58,650 nucleotides of DNA from [Chlorobium] sp. 445 (GCA_002763895.1 NSLH01000017.1:1-58650); one strand, 5' to 3'; numbered from the stretch's first letter, positions 31,024-41,216 are shown. Made by a program: numbers and translations. The notes: generated by a model from the sequence alone, not told the origin.

Positions 31024-33774
31024 ATGATGCGCCAGACTTTTGCTCTTTTTTTGCTCTCGCTGCTGCTTTTCTCGGGTGGATTTGCGCAAACTGTGCCCGA
31101 CACAGCAGTTGTCATTAGCGAAATCATGTATGATCCGCCCTCTGATGCTAATTCCGCTGACGAGTTTGTCGAGGTCTTCAACACCAGCCCGACACAGTCG
31201 TTTAACTTACGCGGCTGGCGCATCGGCGATGCTGCAGTGTTGCGCACGATTGCTGATACCACAGCAACGAACACTGGCAATGCCACACTCGCCCCACGCA
31301 GTTTTGCCGTGATTTTCACGGGGACTGATTTTCGCCGCGCCTTTGCCTACTACCGCCCACTTATTCCTGCAGGTACGCTCATCTTGCGTACTACAGCCAG
31401 CATTGCCTTCAATAACACAGGCATCGAGAGCGTTCGCTTGCTTAACGAACGTGGTGATACACTTGCTAATTTTACTTACACAGGTGTTTCTTCAAATCGT
31501 GGTCGCTCACTTGAAAAAATCATACTCAATCGTGATGATACACCGACAAACTTTTCTCCAAGTTTGAACATTGGCGGCACACCTGGCAGTCAGAATTCTG
31601 TCTCGCCGCTGCGCTTTGACTTGCGCAATGTGCGCCTCTCGTTCTTACCTGCTGATTCTGTTGTGCAAGGTACGAGTGTTACGCTTCAAGCCGTGCTGCA
31701 AAATGCAGGCACTGAGCCGATTTCTTCTTTTAGCGTAGAGTTCTATGAAGATCTCGACAGCAATCACATTCTTTCGCCGAATGAGCGCTTCGAGACACGC
31801 TCTGTCAGCAGCACTCTTCAACCCAACGACTCTCTTCGTTTTGAGATTGCAATTTCTACACCTGCTCTTGGACTGCGCAGGTTTGCTACAGTTGCTGCAC
31901 TTGCAAATGATGAGCGGCGAACCAATGACACCTTGCGCCGCACTTTGCGTGTAGTCTCTACGCCTGTGCTCACACCTGCCGATACGTCTATCATCATCAG
32001 CGAAATCATGTACGATCCGCCTGAGGACGCAAATGCCACAGCTGATGAATTTGTGGAACTCTACAACACACATCCCTCACTTTCTATTGATCTGCGCGGA
32101 TGGCGCATCGGTGGCACAGTCAATCTCACACTTACCGATTCAGGTGCGACAGGCACAGGGAATACAGTTCTTCCTCCTCGCCGTTTTGCCGTTGTCTTTA
32201 GCCCGAGTTACTTCACCTCCGGACAATTTTACCGTAATCGTATTCCGCAGGGCGCCTTAGTCCTGCGTGCGTCTGGCTCACTGAGCCTTTCAAATACAGC
32301 TGATACGGTTACACTGCTCACACCACGCAATCTGGAAGTGGCTCGCACATCTTATGTTGGCAACGCGCGCAACAAAGGCTTTTCACTTGAGAAAATTATT
32401 CTCTCTCGTGATGATGCGTCCACGAACTTTGCACCAAGTTTGGTACAAGGTGGCACGCCCGGCTTTATCAACTCGGTTACGCCCAAAGAGCGCGATCTGG
32501 CTTTACGCATCGCTGAGCAATTTTCTACGCCGCCACAAACTGCTATCACTATTCCCTACACGGTTCAGAATCGTGGGTTGCTTGCTTTTGGTAACGGCGC
32601 CACCACACGTGTCTTTGAAGATCGCAATCGTAACGCAATTGGCGAGCCCACCGAGCAAATTAGTACGAGCACACTCATGCGTGACCTTGCTCCACGTGAC
32701 TCCATACGCCAATCTTTCACCTATACGCCCCGCACTGCTGAACCTGTTGAGTTCATTCTCACACTGAGCATTACTGGCGATGAAGACACCTCGAACAATG
32801 TAGCTCGCACGCGCCTTCTTTCTGGCGCACCGCGCACCTCTGTTATCATCAATGAAATCATGTATGCACCGATTCAAGACCCTAATGACTTTAAGCCCGA
32901 TCAGCCAGAGTATGTAGAGCTTTTTAATCGCAGCAATGCGCCTGTGGATTTGCGTGGATGGTTTATCACGGATGCGCCAAATGAACGTGGCGAGTTTAAC
33001 CAGTTTTTCTTTGCGCAAGATTCGTCGGAGAATTATGTCTTGCAGCCCAACGAATATGCTGTAGTTGCGCCCGACCGTGCTACCGTGCGCGACAGCACGC
33101 GCCTCGTTCAATTCTTTACTTATTTGCAAAGTGATCGTAATGCCAAGCTCTTTACTTCAGTGCGCTCAAGTCCCACCAGCCGCACAAACCTCTCCGATTT
33201 GAGTCTGAACAATGATGGCGATCTGGTCGCACTCTACGACAACACAGGTTTCTTAGTCGATTCAGTGCGCTACTCACCGCGCTGGCACAATCCGTTTTTT
33301 TCTTCCACGCGCGGGCTTTCTTTAGAGCGCATCAATCCGAATGGTGGCAGCAATGATGCACGCAACTGGACAACTTCAACCAATCGCGAATTTGGCGGCA
33401 CACCTGCACGGCAGAATAGCACCTTTGCCCCGTCACCAGAGATTTCAGGCACCGCTTCAACGCTTGCGCTTTCGCCCAATCCGTTTTCACCTGATGGTGA
33501 TGGACGTGATGATTTCCTTGTGATTCGCTATCAACTGCAAGGCACAGCCAATCGCATTCGCATTAAGATTTTTGACGCCAGAGGTCGACTTGTGCGCACA
33601 CTGGCTAATAGCGAACCCTCGGGCGCACAAGGCGAAGTTATTTGGGATGGCTTAGACGATAATCGCCAACCGCTCCGCATGGGCATCTATATCCTCTACC
33701 TTGAGGCGCTTGACGCATCTTCTGCTATTATCGAAACCTTGCGTCAAACCGCTGTGCTTGCTAAACCCATGTGA
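31024..33774 (+). CDS. Surface protein with three lamin-tail domains
   Basis: About 916 residues from ATG 31024 (TTG 31018 is less likely) with signal peptide FALFLLSLLLFSGGFAQ. Three lamin-tail (LTD) domains start near 31110, 31985 and 32845, each opening with a I-x-E-I-M-Y motif and containing DLRGW. CARDB/Ig-like linkers rich in R and T separate them. The C-terminal 110 residues resemble FlgD-Ig-like or gliding-type C-terminal domains (FSPNPFSPDGDGRDDF, FDARGRLVRTL, GIYILYLEA), a form often found on type IX secretion cargo. The exact sorting signal is not canonical. It is likely exported and anchored at the surface; function otherwise unknown. Confidence 0.85.
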   Translation: MMRQTFALFLLSLLLFSGGFAQTVPDTAVVISEIMYDPPSDANSADEFVEVFNTSPTQSFNLRGWRIGDAAVLRTIADTTATNTGNATLAPRSFAVIFTGTDFRRAFAYYRPLIPAGTLILRTTASIAFNNTGIESVRLLNERGDTLANFTYTGVSSNRGRSLEKIILNRDDTPTNFSPSLNIGGTPGSQNSVSPLRFDLRNVRLSFLPADSVVQGTSVTLQAVLQNAGTEPISSFSVEFYEDLDSNHILSPNERFETRSVSSTLQPNDSLRFEIAISTPALGLRRFATVAALANDERRTNDTLRRTLRVVSTPVLTPADTSIIISEIMYDPPEDANATADEFVELYNTHPSLSIDLRGWRIGGTVNLTLTDSGATGTGNTVLPPRRFAVVFSPSYFTSGQFYRNRIPQGALVLRASGSLSLSNTADTVTLLTPRNLEVARTSYVGNARNKGFSLEKIILSRDDASTNFAPSLVQGGTPGFINSVTPKERDLALRIAEQFSTPPQTAITIPYTVQNRGLLAFGNGATTRVFEDRNRNAIGEPTEQISTSTLMRDLAPRDSIRQSFTYTPRTAEPVEFILTLSITGDEDTSNNVARTRLLSGAPRTSVIINEIMYAPIQDPNDFKPDQPEYVELFNRSNAPVDLRGWFITDAPNERGEFNQFFFAQDSSENYVLQPNEYAVVAPDRATVRDSTRLVQFFTYLQSDRNAKLFTSVRSSPTSRTNLSDLSLNNDGDLVALYDNTGFLVDSVRYSPRWHNPFFSSTRGLSLERINPNGGSNDARNWTTSTNREFGGTPARQNSTFAPSPEISGTASTLALSPNPFSPDGDGRDDFLVIRYQLQGTANRIRIKIFDARGRLVRTLANSEPSGAQGEVIWDGLDDNRQPLRMGIYILYLEALDASSAIIETLRQTAVLAKPM

Positions 33775-33784
33775 AACTGAAACT

Positions 33785-33813
33785 TTGAAAAGTTACTTGC
33801 AGTTTGCTATATT
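33785..33813 (+). promoter_or_regulatory. Sigma70-like promoter of the M23 peptidase gene
   Basis: TTGAAA at 33785-33790 and TATATT at 33808-33813 with 17 bases between them, 87 bases before the ATG at 33901. Five of six bases match the -35 consensus roughly, and four to five match the -10. The upstream gene ends at 33774 and no gene overlaps. Moderate support; not proven. Confidence 0.55.
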
Positions 33814-33900
33814 GCTACAACAAACATTTGGCTGTCAATCAAATCAAGCTCTGACGTTTTTTTTCTGTTCTCAGTAAAAAACCAATTCAGAGAGAAGCAT

Positions 33901-34833
33901 ATGCCCAAAAACAGGTACTTCTATTACTCCGAGGAAGAGTGTCGGTATGTAGAGGTTCGGCGCAACTATACCACACTTCTCGGACAAGCTGCCTTAGTTC
34001 TACTTCTTACTGTGCTCTTTACGGTCGGATTTATGCATTTCTATGGCAATCAGATGGTTAAAGATAGGCAGTATCAGCAGCTTGAGGCGCAAGTAGTAGA
34101 GTTGACAGCCAAACTTAACCATGCGATGGGAATGCTTGAAAAACTCTCGGAAAGTGATAATTCTTTGCGTCGCGTCGTTAATTTGCCTTTGATGAGTGCA
34201 GAAGAAAAAGCGCTTGGTACTGGTGGTCTGCGCATGCCCCTAGATACGACAAACACCATAGCTTCTTTGATTTCTATTTCAAGTCAGATGATTAACCGTC
34301 TTGCGCATCAAGTTGAAATTCAAAGCGAAAGCTACGCAGAAATTTTGCAGAAGTATGAAGAAAACAAGCGTTTCTTTGCATCAGTACCTGCCATTAAGCC
34401 TATCGATGGGGTACGCACGAGTCCCTTTGGCATGCGGTTTCATCCGATTTACCGCATCATGAAGTTTCACTCTGGTCAAGATTTTCATGCAGCGATTGGT
34501 ACGCCAGTGTATGCCACAGGCGATGGCATTGTCGAAAGTGCGCAGTATAATGATGGCTATGGCAACTGCATTGTCATTGATCATGGTTTTGGCTTGAAGA
34601 CGCTTTATGCACATCTTTCAAAGCTTTTGGTAAAGCCAGGTCAAGCTGTGAAACGTGGTGACAACATCGCTCTCTCTGGCAATAGCGGCATCTCTGACGG
34701 ACCGCATTTGCACTATGAAGTTATCAAAGATGGTGTGAAGGTAAATCCAATTGCGTATATGCTTGATGAGATTTCACCGACTGAGCTTCAAGAAGCAGTA
34801 GTTTTAGCACCAGAAGAATTACACCACAATTGA
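33901..34833 (+). CDS. Membrane-anchored M23-family peptidase (LytM-type)
   Basis: 310 residues: cytoplasmic N-terminus (1-30), one transmembrane helix (about 31-51), a coiled coil (about 60-90 and 125-150) and a C-terminal LytM domain. The zinc ligands are in HSGQDFHAAIGTPVYA and the HLHYE motif; GFGLKTLYAHLSK lies between them as in Staphylococcus LytM. All ligands appear present, so it is a candidate active endopeptidase of the cell wall or a regulator of division and envelope assembly. A sigma70-like promoter precedes it. Confidence 0.93.
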   Translation: MPKNRYFYYSEEECRYVEVRRNYTTLLGQAALVLLLTVLFTVGFMHFYGNQMVKDRQYQQLEAQVVELTAKLNHAMGMLEKLSESDNSLRRVVNLPLMSAEEKALGTGGLRMPLDTTNTIASLISISSQMINRLAHQVEIQSESYAEILQKYEENKRFFASVPAIKPIDGVRTSPFGMRFHPIYRIMKFHSGQDFHAAIGTPVYATGDGIVESAQYNDGYGNCIVIDHGFGLKTLYAHLSKLLVKPGQAVKRGDNIALSGNSGISDGPHLHYEVIKDGVKVNPIAYMLDEISPTELQEAVVLAPEELHHN

Positions 34834-34916
34834 ACGAATTAGAGTTTCAAATTGTATCAATCCCTGAATAACAATTAGTCTCTGCTTTAACCCTTAAAAT
34901 TTCTGGTAGTTGAACT

Positions 34917-35144
34917 ATGTACTGGAACCTTGAACTTGCTCGTTATCTCGTTGACGCTCCTTGGCCTGCAACAAAAGACGAACTCATAGATTATGCCAAT
35001 CGTATAGGAGCACCTCAAGAGGTTATCGATAACCTTAACGAGCTTGATGGTGAAGAGCCCTACGAGAGTATCGAGGAAATCTGGCCAGATTTTCCTACGA
35101 ACGAGGACTTCTATTACAACGACGACGACGCCGATAACTATTGA
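34917..35144 (+). CDS. DUF2795-family small acidic protein
   Basis: 75 residues, strongly acidic at the C-terminus. The start MYWNLELARYLVDAPWPATKDEL and the helix LIDYANRIGAPQEVIDNL are the DUF2795 pattern. Its role is not established. It stands alone between the M23 peptidase gene and the BamA-like gene on the same strand, 84 and 31 bases away. No signal peptide. Confidence 0.8.
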   Translation: MYWNLELARYLVDAPWPATKDELIDYANRIGAPQEVIDNLNELDGEEPYESIEEIWPDFPTNEDFYYNDDDADNY

Positions 35145-35174
35145 TGTGCAGCTGGGCTCTAGCTTGTTTTTGCT

Positions 35175-37421
35175 TTGAACGTTTATCAGATATCTTTTGG
35201 AGCGCAACTGCGAACTGTTGCGCTTCTTTTTTATTTCTTATGCTTTCCCTTACTGCTCTTTGCCCAAGTCTCACCTTCTGTGCCCTCCAAGACCACCTAC
35301 ATTGACCGTCTGTTTATTCTGGGTAATAAAGCGCTGAAAGAAAAAGACCTTTTGGCGGAAATGAAGACGCATGAGAACACCGTGTATCTCTCGTTTTTTA
35401 GACCTTGGGTAGGACTCTATCAGTTTGGCAAAATTTTTCCTGACTCCTCGAGCTTTCGCAATTTCTTTCAGAACACCTTGGGCGAAGCCCCTGTGGAATA
35501 CGATTCTCTGCTTTTTCAGGACGATCTTGCACGCCTTTCAGAACTTTATGCTGCCAATGGCTACCTTGCAGCGACCTTTCACCCCGAGTTTGAATACAAT
35601 GCCGATAGTTCGCTTGTCATCATTCGCTTGAAGATTGATGAAGGTGCGCCGACGATTATTCAATCCATTCGCTATGTTGGTATTGATATCTTGGAGGAAA
35701 GCGAGCGCGATCTTTTTGAGCAAGAGTCTGCTATTCGCATTGGTGAAGTCTATACCATTCGCGACATGCTGCGTGAGCGTGCCCGCATTGTCTCGTTTTT
35801 TCAAGAGCGTGGCTATGCGTTTATGTCAACTGACAGCGTGCGTGCCGAAGTACGTCTTTCCAACCAAAACCGCAGTGCCGCTATTACCATCTTTATTCGC
35901 TTGCCCGAACAACTGCGCTTCGGCGATATTACCGCCATCGTGCATAACCCTGTGCAAAGTGATACCTCCAGCCAATTACGCCGCAGCATTCAAGATGGCA
36001 TTCAAGTCGATATTTATAGTGAGCAATACATTGAACCTTATTTGATACGACGCTCGATTGCTTACCGTCCTGACCAACTCTCAAGTCTTTCAGCAAAGCG
36101 TGAGACGCTGCAGCAATTAGGCTTGCTTGGCATCTTTGAAGGCGCCACCATACGCGACGACTCTGTGCGAGACGGTCGGCTTTACACCACAATTGACTTG
36201 CAACTGGCGCCGCGCCATCAAATCAAACCTGAACTTCGCATTGACAATCGTAACAACGCGCCGAATTTTTCCCCTGCAATTAGTTATCTCAACCGCAATT
36301 TGCTCGGTGGCGCACAATCTTTCACGGCTGCTGTCTCTGGGGGCTTTCAACCGAATCTTGGGGCGAGAACTCAAATTTTTGCTGGTGAAGAAATCACGCT
36401 CGATCCTATTGTCTATAACTTTGACGCACGCTTGGAATACAGCGTACCTTATTTTTTTAGTCCTCGCAATCGCCTTATCGCCTTGCTTCAATACAGCATT
36501 TTGCAGGATGCGCCTCGACGCCAGCAATCTGTACTCTTTCGGTTTCGTAGCCAAATTTTTCCAAACATCTTTCAGCAAATTACTTTAGACTTTTTGGAAG
36601 TAGAGTTTGTTGATATTCAACTGCCTAATGTCAGTGATGCGGTGCGTGAAGATCTGTTTAATCGTGGCGTGCCGCGCACATTTCCTCGCAATATTTCGAG
36701 CCGCCTTGATTTTTTCTTCTCAAATCTGCCTGAGGCACAGCGCACACTTGACGCTCGTTTGAACACAACCTTTGAGCTTTCAGGCGCCTTGCCTTATCTC
36801 TTCGGCGCCGGATTCGGCGAAGGTGACGCACAACTTTTTGGACTGCGTTACAATCAGTTCATACGCCTCAGTGCCTTGGGCAGCGTTGGCATTCCAATTA
36901 GCGGAAATAATCAACTGGCGTTCAAAGTCTTTGTAGGCTACCTTTTTCCTTACGCTAAAAGCGCGAACAATCCTACGCCACTTGAACGGCGCTTCTATGC
37001 CGGCGGTCCGAATAGTCTGCGTGGCTGGGGATTTAACTTGCTCGGTCCTGGCAACAATCCCGCAGATTCTGCTCTTGCCGTCTCTCGACTTGGCTCCGAT
37101 ATCAAACTTGAGTTTAGTGTTGAAGAGCGTATTTCTTTCTTTAGAACCTTCGGCTACCCTTCAGGTATTGTTATTTTTTTTGATGCGGGCAACATTTGGG
37201 CACGACAAGGCGAAAATGCACTTGTAGCCTCCACGTTCTTTGAGCAAGTTGGCTTGAATACCGGCTTAGGCTTTCGTTTCGGTACACCGATTGGTCCACT
37301 TCGTCTCGATTTTGCGTATCGTATCTATGATCCATCGCTGCCTTTGGCAGAGCGCTGGCAAATTCAAAAATGGCAACTCGGCAGTTTTCAATTTAACTTT
37401 GGCATTGGCGAAGCGTTTTAA
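35175..37421 (+). CDS. BamA/TamA-like outer-membrane assembly protein
   Basis: 748 residues from a TTG start at 35175, chosen because no ATG lies before the signal peptide LFYFLCFPLLLFAQ. POTRA-like repeats follow (about residues 40-330) and the C-terminal half is an Omp85/surface-antigen beta-barrel with FYAGGPNSLRGWGFN, FFDAGNIWA and GPLRLDFAYRI. Such proteins insert beta-barrels into the outer membrane or export lipids/proteins. Length is close to BamA; TamA-like is an alternative. It is 14 bases before rpe. Confidence 0.88.
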   Translation: MNVYQISFGAQLRTVALLFYFLCFPLLLFAQVSPSVPSKTTYIDRLFILGNKALKEKDLLAEMKTHENTVYLSFFRPWVGLYQFGKIFPDSSSFRNFFQNTLGEAPVEYDSLLFQDDLARLSELYAANGYLAATFHPEFEYNADSSLVIIRLKIDEGAPTIIQSIRYVGIDILEESERDLFEQESAIRIGEVYTIRDMLRERARIVSFFQERGYAFMSTDSVRAEVRLSNQNRSAAITIFIRLPEQLRFGDITAIVHNPVQSDTSSQLRRSIQDGIQVDIYSEQYIEPYLIRRSIAYRPDQLSSLSAKRETLQQLGLLGIFEGATIRDDSVRDGRLYTTIDLQLAPRHQIKPELRIDNRNNAPNFSPAISYLNRNLLGGAQSFTAAVSGGFQPNLGARTQIFAGEEITLDPIVYNFDARLEYSVPYFFSPRNRLIALLQYSILQDAPRRQQSVLFRFRSQIFPNIFQQITLDFLEVEFVDIQLPNVSDAVREDLFNRGVPRTFPRNISSRLDFFFSNLPEAQRTLDARLNTTFELSGALPYLFGAGFGEGDAQLFGLRYNQFIRLSALGSVGIPISGNNQLAFKVFVGYLFPYAKSANNPTPLERRFYAGGPNSLRGWGFNLLGPGNNPADSALAVSRLGSDIKLEFSVEERISFFRTFGYPSGIVIFFDAGNIWARQGENALVASTFFEQVGLNTGLGFRFGTPIGPLRLDFAYRIYDPSLPLAERWQIQKWQLGSFQFNFGIGEAF

Positions 37422-37435
37422 CAACACACTAATTT

Positions 37436-38101
37436 ATGCAGATACAACCACGCAACATTGTTGCTCCATCTATTCTTTCGGCTGACTTTACGCGCCTCTC
37501 TGAACAAATCAAGCAAATTGAGCAGGGCGGCGCTGATTGGGTTCACTGCGACATCATGGATGGTCGCTACGTCCCAAACATCACGTTTGGACCGTTCATT
37601 GTTGAAGCAGTTCGCCGCTGCACCTCCTTGCCGATTGATACACATCTCATGATTGTGGAACCCGAAAAGTATGTGAAAGCTTTCATTGATGCAGGGTCAA
37701 CTCATATTACGGTGCATCAAGAAGCCTGCTTGCATTTGCATCGCACGGTGGAGCTCATTCATTCGCTCGGCGCTAAAGCGGGTGTCTCACTTAATCCAGC
37801 AACGCCTGTTTCCACGCTCGAAGAAATTTTGCCGTTCCTTGATCTTGTACTGATTATGTCAGTTAATCCGGGATTTGGCGGACAAAAATTTATTTCATCG
37901 TCTATTGACAAGGTGCGCAAGTTGCATCGCTTGCGAGAAGCACTTAACCCGAACCTCATTATTGCTATCGATGGTGGCATTACACCCGAGAATGCACCAC
38001 TCGTGCGTTCTGCAGGCGCTGACGCACTCATTGCTGGCTCCGCTGTGTTCTGCGCCACAAATATATCTGAGGCAATTTTTCAACTTAGACAGTCAGACTA
38101 A
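37436..38101 (+). CDS. rpe: Ribulose-phosphate 3-epimerase
   Basis: 221 residues, intact TIM barrel. Diagnostic segments: APSILSADFTRL, DWVHCDIMDGRYVPN (metal-binding His and Asp), DTHLMIVEP, VNPGFGGQKF and AIDGGITPEN. It interconverts ribulose-5-phosphate and xylulose-5-phosphate in the pentose phosphate pathway. It begins 14 bases after the BamA-like gene. Confidence 0.97.
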   Translation: MQIQPRNIVAPSILSADFTRLSEQIKQIEQGGADWVHCDIMDGRYVPNITFGPFIVEAVRRCTSLPIDTHLMIVEPEKYVKAFIDAGSTHITVHQEACLHLHRTVELIHSLGAKAGVSLNPATPVSTLEEILPFLDLVLIMSVNPGFGGQKFISSSIDKVRKLHRLREALNPNLIIAIDGGITPENAPLVRSAGADALIAGSAVFCATNISEAIFQLRQSD

Positions 38102-38215
38102 TTTTTTTTGCCGCATCTTACTGAAATGCGAAGTAAACTTTTTACCTTTGAGTGCCGTCCACGCCTTTTTATTACTCAAGTAGATATGATAATGCCTCCT
38201 GCGAAATGTAGAGAT

Positions 38216-40408
38216 ATGAAAGTTATTGTGTTACTGCTGCTCATCTTTCCACAACTTGTTTATGCCTCCTTGTCCGGACGCACTAATTCAGATTTTGCAA
38301 TGCCTGCGCTGTATCGCTATGATGTCCTGCTCGAGCACCAATTTAGTCAGTTTGTTACAGGTGATTTTAATGGCGACCGCAACGCTGACATCGCCCTCAT
38401 TGAGCCTCAGTGTAACCGACTTGTTATTTTGTATGGCACCGCCGTCTTAGATGAGTTTAGTCCGAAGTTTTTCACACTTCCTGCATCTATTCAAGCTTTG
38501 CAAGCAGCAGACCTAAATCATGATGGGATTACCGATTTGGTTTTCCTTGCACGCTCGCCCACGCGATTGATATGCTACTACGGCAGTTCCGCTGAACGCC
38601 TTTTACTTAAAGCTGAAATTGAGATTGAGCCCGGCGCAGAAAAAATGTTGATTTTCCCTTCTCATTACCACACTTCCATTTTTTTCTATGGGCAGATGCA
38701 GGGCATTGGGCATGTGGAGTATTTTCCATCTTTTGGATTTACGCGCAAGTCTACGCTCTCCAGTCAGAGCATCTTTGCACAGGTTGCACTGTGCGAGCCA
38801 TCGGGGAGCAATATGCTCCCCAATTTTGTGGCATATAGCGCCGTAGAACGCACCATAAAGTATATTCGAAATGACCAAGATTCGCTCCTTGGTCCTCTTT
38901 CCTTTCGTCTTGAACGCACCCTTTCCAGTTTTCTTGTTGCTGACTTTAATCAGAATGGTGTGCCAGATATTGTGCTTGGGTTTGAAGTCTCACGCCTTGC
39001 TCCTGCCGAACTGCAAGTGCTTTACGATATCGGTATTCAAACGGGCAAACTGCCGCTGCAGCTCTCACTTTCGGCTTCGCCTATGCATCTCTTTGCACAA
39101 GATTTTAACAATGATGGTCTTACCGACATTTTCGTACTCAATTCATCGGCAGAGCAGCTTTCTCTTTTTTTTGGCAAGCCCGGTGGCGACTTTCAAGAAT
39201 GCTGCGCCCTCGGCATTGATCACGCCTCACAGTTCACACTCACAGATCTGAACGGCGATACCTTTTCTGAAATTCTTTTTCTTCAGCCCACTAAAAAGCG
39301 CATCGTGATTTTCTCCACAACCTCCATGCGCGAGCACAAAAAGACTTCTCTACTTATCGAACGCTTGGTCATCAGTCCACACCCAACATCCTTAGTTGCT
39401 ACAGCACGCAAACCGCAACCACTGATTGGTGTGTTAGGTCATGGACAATCGTCGCTTTCTTTGATTGCAGGTCCCAAACCTTGGCAAATCTATAAGTCTG
39501 CTCCACTCGGCAGCAAGATAAAATTTATCTGGCACCCTGATAGTAACTCTGATTTGTTTGCTATTTCCGAGCGGTCAGACAAACTTTTTGTCTTTTCATC
39601 CCAATTGCTTCCTTCTGTCGAAAAAGTCGCTGAACTACCTATTCTTGCCTTAAATATCACAGACTTTGAGCATTGGCGCATCTCTCCTTCTTCTTCATTT
39701 CTCTTTCTTATTGATCATAGCAATCATGAGATTTTACCACAACTGATTTCTTATCGCCTTACACGCACTGGTACAGCCCAACTCAGTGAGTTTACTTTTG
39801 CACCATTTGTTCCGATTGAACATCTTTTCTTTTTGCATCGTGCGCCGTTCTTCAAACAACATCTGATTGCTGCAATTGAGCGCGATCACACCCAGACCAT
39901 TACAGCGCACCTTTATGCCTTTGGCAAACAGCATCAGCAGCACGTTCAACTTGTCGAGAAACTGCAAATCCGCTTGTTGCGTACCAAACTGCCTATACAC
40001 ACTTGTCTTTGCAATGATTTCGACGGCGATCAGAAACCTGATTGGCTCCTTGCCTCTTCAAGCCAGACTTGGCTTTTGCTTTCCAGCAATCAATACAAGG
40101 CAGAATCTCTTAGCTCACTTGTTAGCCTACTTCCTTCTGACTTTGCACGAGTTATAGATATCAATGGCGATGGCTATCTTGATATTCTTATTGGCAAATC
40201 TGATAAAGAGCAACTTTGTGTTGCTTTCGGCAGCACAAAAGGTAAGTTTTCCACCCTGAAAATACTTGCCAATAATGTACGCGTCGCTGATGCGAAACTG
40301 CTCAAACTGGATTCTGAAACAGTGCTTCTTGTTGCTAATGCAAAACTCCACACGCTTGATGTCATCAAAACAGATCAGCTTTACACCCCTGCAACTGCGC
40401 GACAGTAA
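38216..40408 (+). CDS. FG-GAP/VCBS-repeat secreted protein
   Basis: About 730 residues from ATG 38216, which opens a signal peptide (MKVIVLLLLIFPQLVYAS); upstream in-frame ATGs would place it internally. At least seven FG-GAP calcium-binding repeats are visible as D-x-N-x-D-x-x-x-D patterns: DFNGDRNAD, DLNHDGITD, DFNQNGVPD, DFNNDGLTD, DLNGDTFSE, DFDGDQKPD and DINGDGYLD. This predicts a beta-propeller like integrin alpha subunits. Probably exported; ligand unknown. It is 114 bases after rpe. Confidence 0.82.
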   Translation: MKVIVLLLLIFPQLVYASLSGRTNSDFAMPALYRYDVLLEHQFSQFVTGDFNGDRNADIALIEPQCNRLVILYGTAVLDEFSPKFFTLPASIQALQAADLNHDGITDLVFLARSPTRLICYYGSSAERLLLKAEIEIEPGAEKMLIFPSHYHTSIFFYGQMQGIGHVEYFPSFGFTRKSTLSSQSIFAQVALCEPSGSNMLPNFVAYSAVERTIKYIRNDQDSLLGPLSFRLERTLSSFLVADFNQNGVPDIVLGFEVSRLAPAELQVLYDIGIQTGKLPLQLSLSASPMHLFAQDFNNDGLTDIFVLNSSAEQLSLFFGKPGGDFQECCALGIDHASQFTLTDLNGDTFSEILFLQPTKKRIVIFSTTSMREHKKTSLLIERLVISPHPTSLVATARKPQPLIGVLGHGQSSLSLIAGPKPWQIYKSAPLGSKIKFIWHPDSNSDLFAISERSDKLFVFSSQLLPSVEKVAELPILALNITDFEHWRISPSSSFLFLIDHSNHEILPQLISYRLTRTGTAQLSEFTFAPFVPIEHLFFLHRAPFFKQHLIAAIERDHTQTITAHLYAFGKQHQQHVQLVEKLQIRLLRTKLPIHTCLCNDFDGDQKPDWLLASSSQTWLLLSSNQYKAESLSSLVSLLPSDFARVIDINGDGYLDILIGKSDKEQLCVAFGSTKGKFSTLKILANNVRVADAKLLKLDSETVLLVANAKLHTLDVIKTDQLYTPATARQ

Positions 40409-40464
40409 CCCCGCACCTTTGCTTGCAAATTTAGTTTGTCTCATCAGTCACATTAGATTTCATC

Positions 40465-40500
40465 AAAAAATAAAAGGCAGCATTTGATGATGCTGCCTTT
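40465..40500 (-). terminator. Intrinsic terminator of the small lipoprotein gene
   Basis: An 11-bp perfect inverted repeat (AAAGGCAGCAT 40473-40483 with ATGCTGCCTTT 40490-40500) with a 6-base loop. On the minus strand it is followed by TATTTTTT, so it ends transcription of the lipoprotein gene that stops at 40541. On the plus strand there is no T-run, so it is poorer for the FG-GAP gene. Confidence 0.88.
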
Positions 40501-40540
40501 GGAGTTATGCTGCACACTTTTTTGCTGCGAGACTTAAAAC

Positions 40541-41077
40541 TTAATTTACGGTTGTCAGCGGCATCTCGAAGCGCCCGTCCGTGATATTTCTTCTTACGGT
40601 TGCGCTAGTTGGACTTGTGCATCTAAAGCTGAACGTACCTGCAACCACTCGTGCCTGCGTGTCAAATCGCGTGAGGGTTAGAGTTCCAGCATTTGCTTCT
40701 GTCGTTACAAAACTCTGTACCTGACCTGATGTGTTCGTGCCGTATGTTGCAAATCCTTGACCGCTGCTGCCGACTGTACCAACTGCAACGAGCGTAAATG
40801 TTCCTGTACCCTGCACATTGCGGAGCGAAATGGTGATAGCAGACGATGGCGATGCGTCTCCTCTTGCACCATTGAGTGTAAGGTCACGCGTACTTGATGA
40901 ATAAGCTGCTAAAGCTGTTGCTGCTGACCAGTCTTGTCCATCAACCTTTGCACTCATTGAACCAGTGCCAGTTTGTCCTGTGTTTCCACCAGAATTATCA
41001 CTGGGATTACTGTTTTGTCCGCAACTCATGAGTAGGACGGATATCAGTGCTGCGAAAAGAAATTTATTCGTTTTCAT
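40541..41077 (-). CDS. Small Ser/Thr/Gly-rich lipoprotein
   Basis: 178 residues. A lipoprotein signal (FLFAALISVLLMSC) precedes a Gly/Ser/Asn-rich linker and a beta-rich domain with KVDGQDWSA, typical of small Bacteroidota/Chlorobi lipoproteins of the DUF6252 type, though I cannot confirm the family. No catalytic residues are apparent. It lies between convergent and tandem terminators and is likely monocistronic. Confidence 0.7.
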   Translation of the reverse strand: MKTNKFLFAALISVLLMSCGQNSNPSDNSGGNTGQTGTGSMSAKVDGQDWSAATALAAYSSSTRDLTLNGARGDASPSSAITISLRNVQGTGTFTLVAVGTVGSSGQGFATYGTNTSGQVQSFVTTEANAGTLTLTRFDTQARVVAGTFSFRCTSPTSATVRRNITDGRFEMPLTTVN

Positions 41078-41216
41078 AGTAGTGGAGAGTTAGATGTTTA
41101 ATGGAAAATACCCGTTAAAAGTTCGGCACAAGGTTCAGCTAAAAACTGTTGCTAAAGAACTTCTATTGCCTATGTAGATGTGCAGCACTGGCAATCCTCC
41201 AATGAGTAAGAATAAG

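Noticed and set aside
32503-33129. 208-codon frame antisense to the lamin-tail gene
   Set aside because: Shadow of the strongly biased third codon positions of the gene on the other strand; the plus-strand reading has domain motifs and the antisense one does not.
36117-36588. Long overlapping frames on both strands inside the BamA-like gene
   Set aside because: Both are contained in the conserved barrel gene and show no independent signal, so they are shadows.
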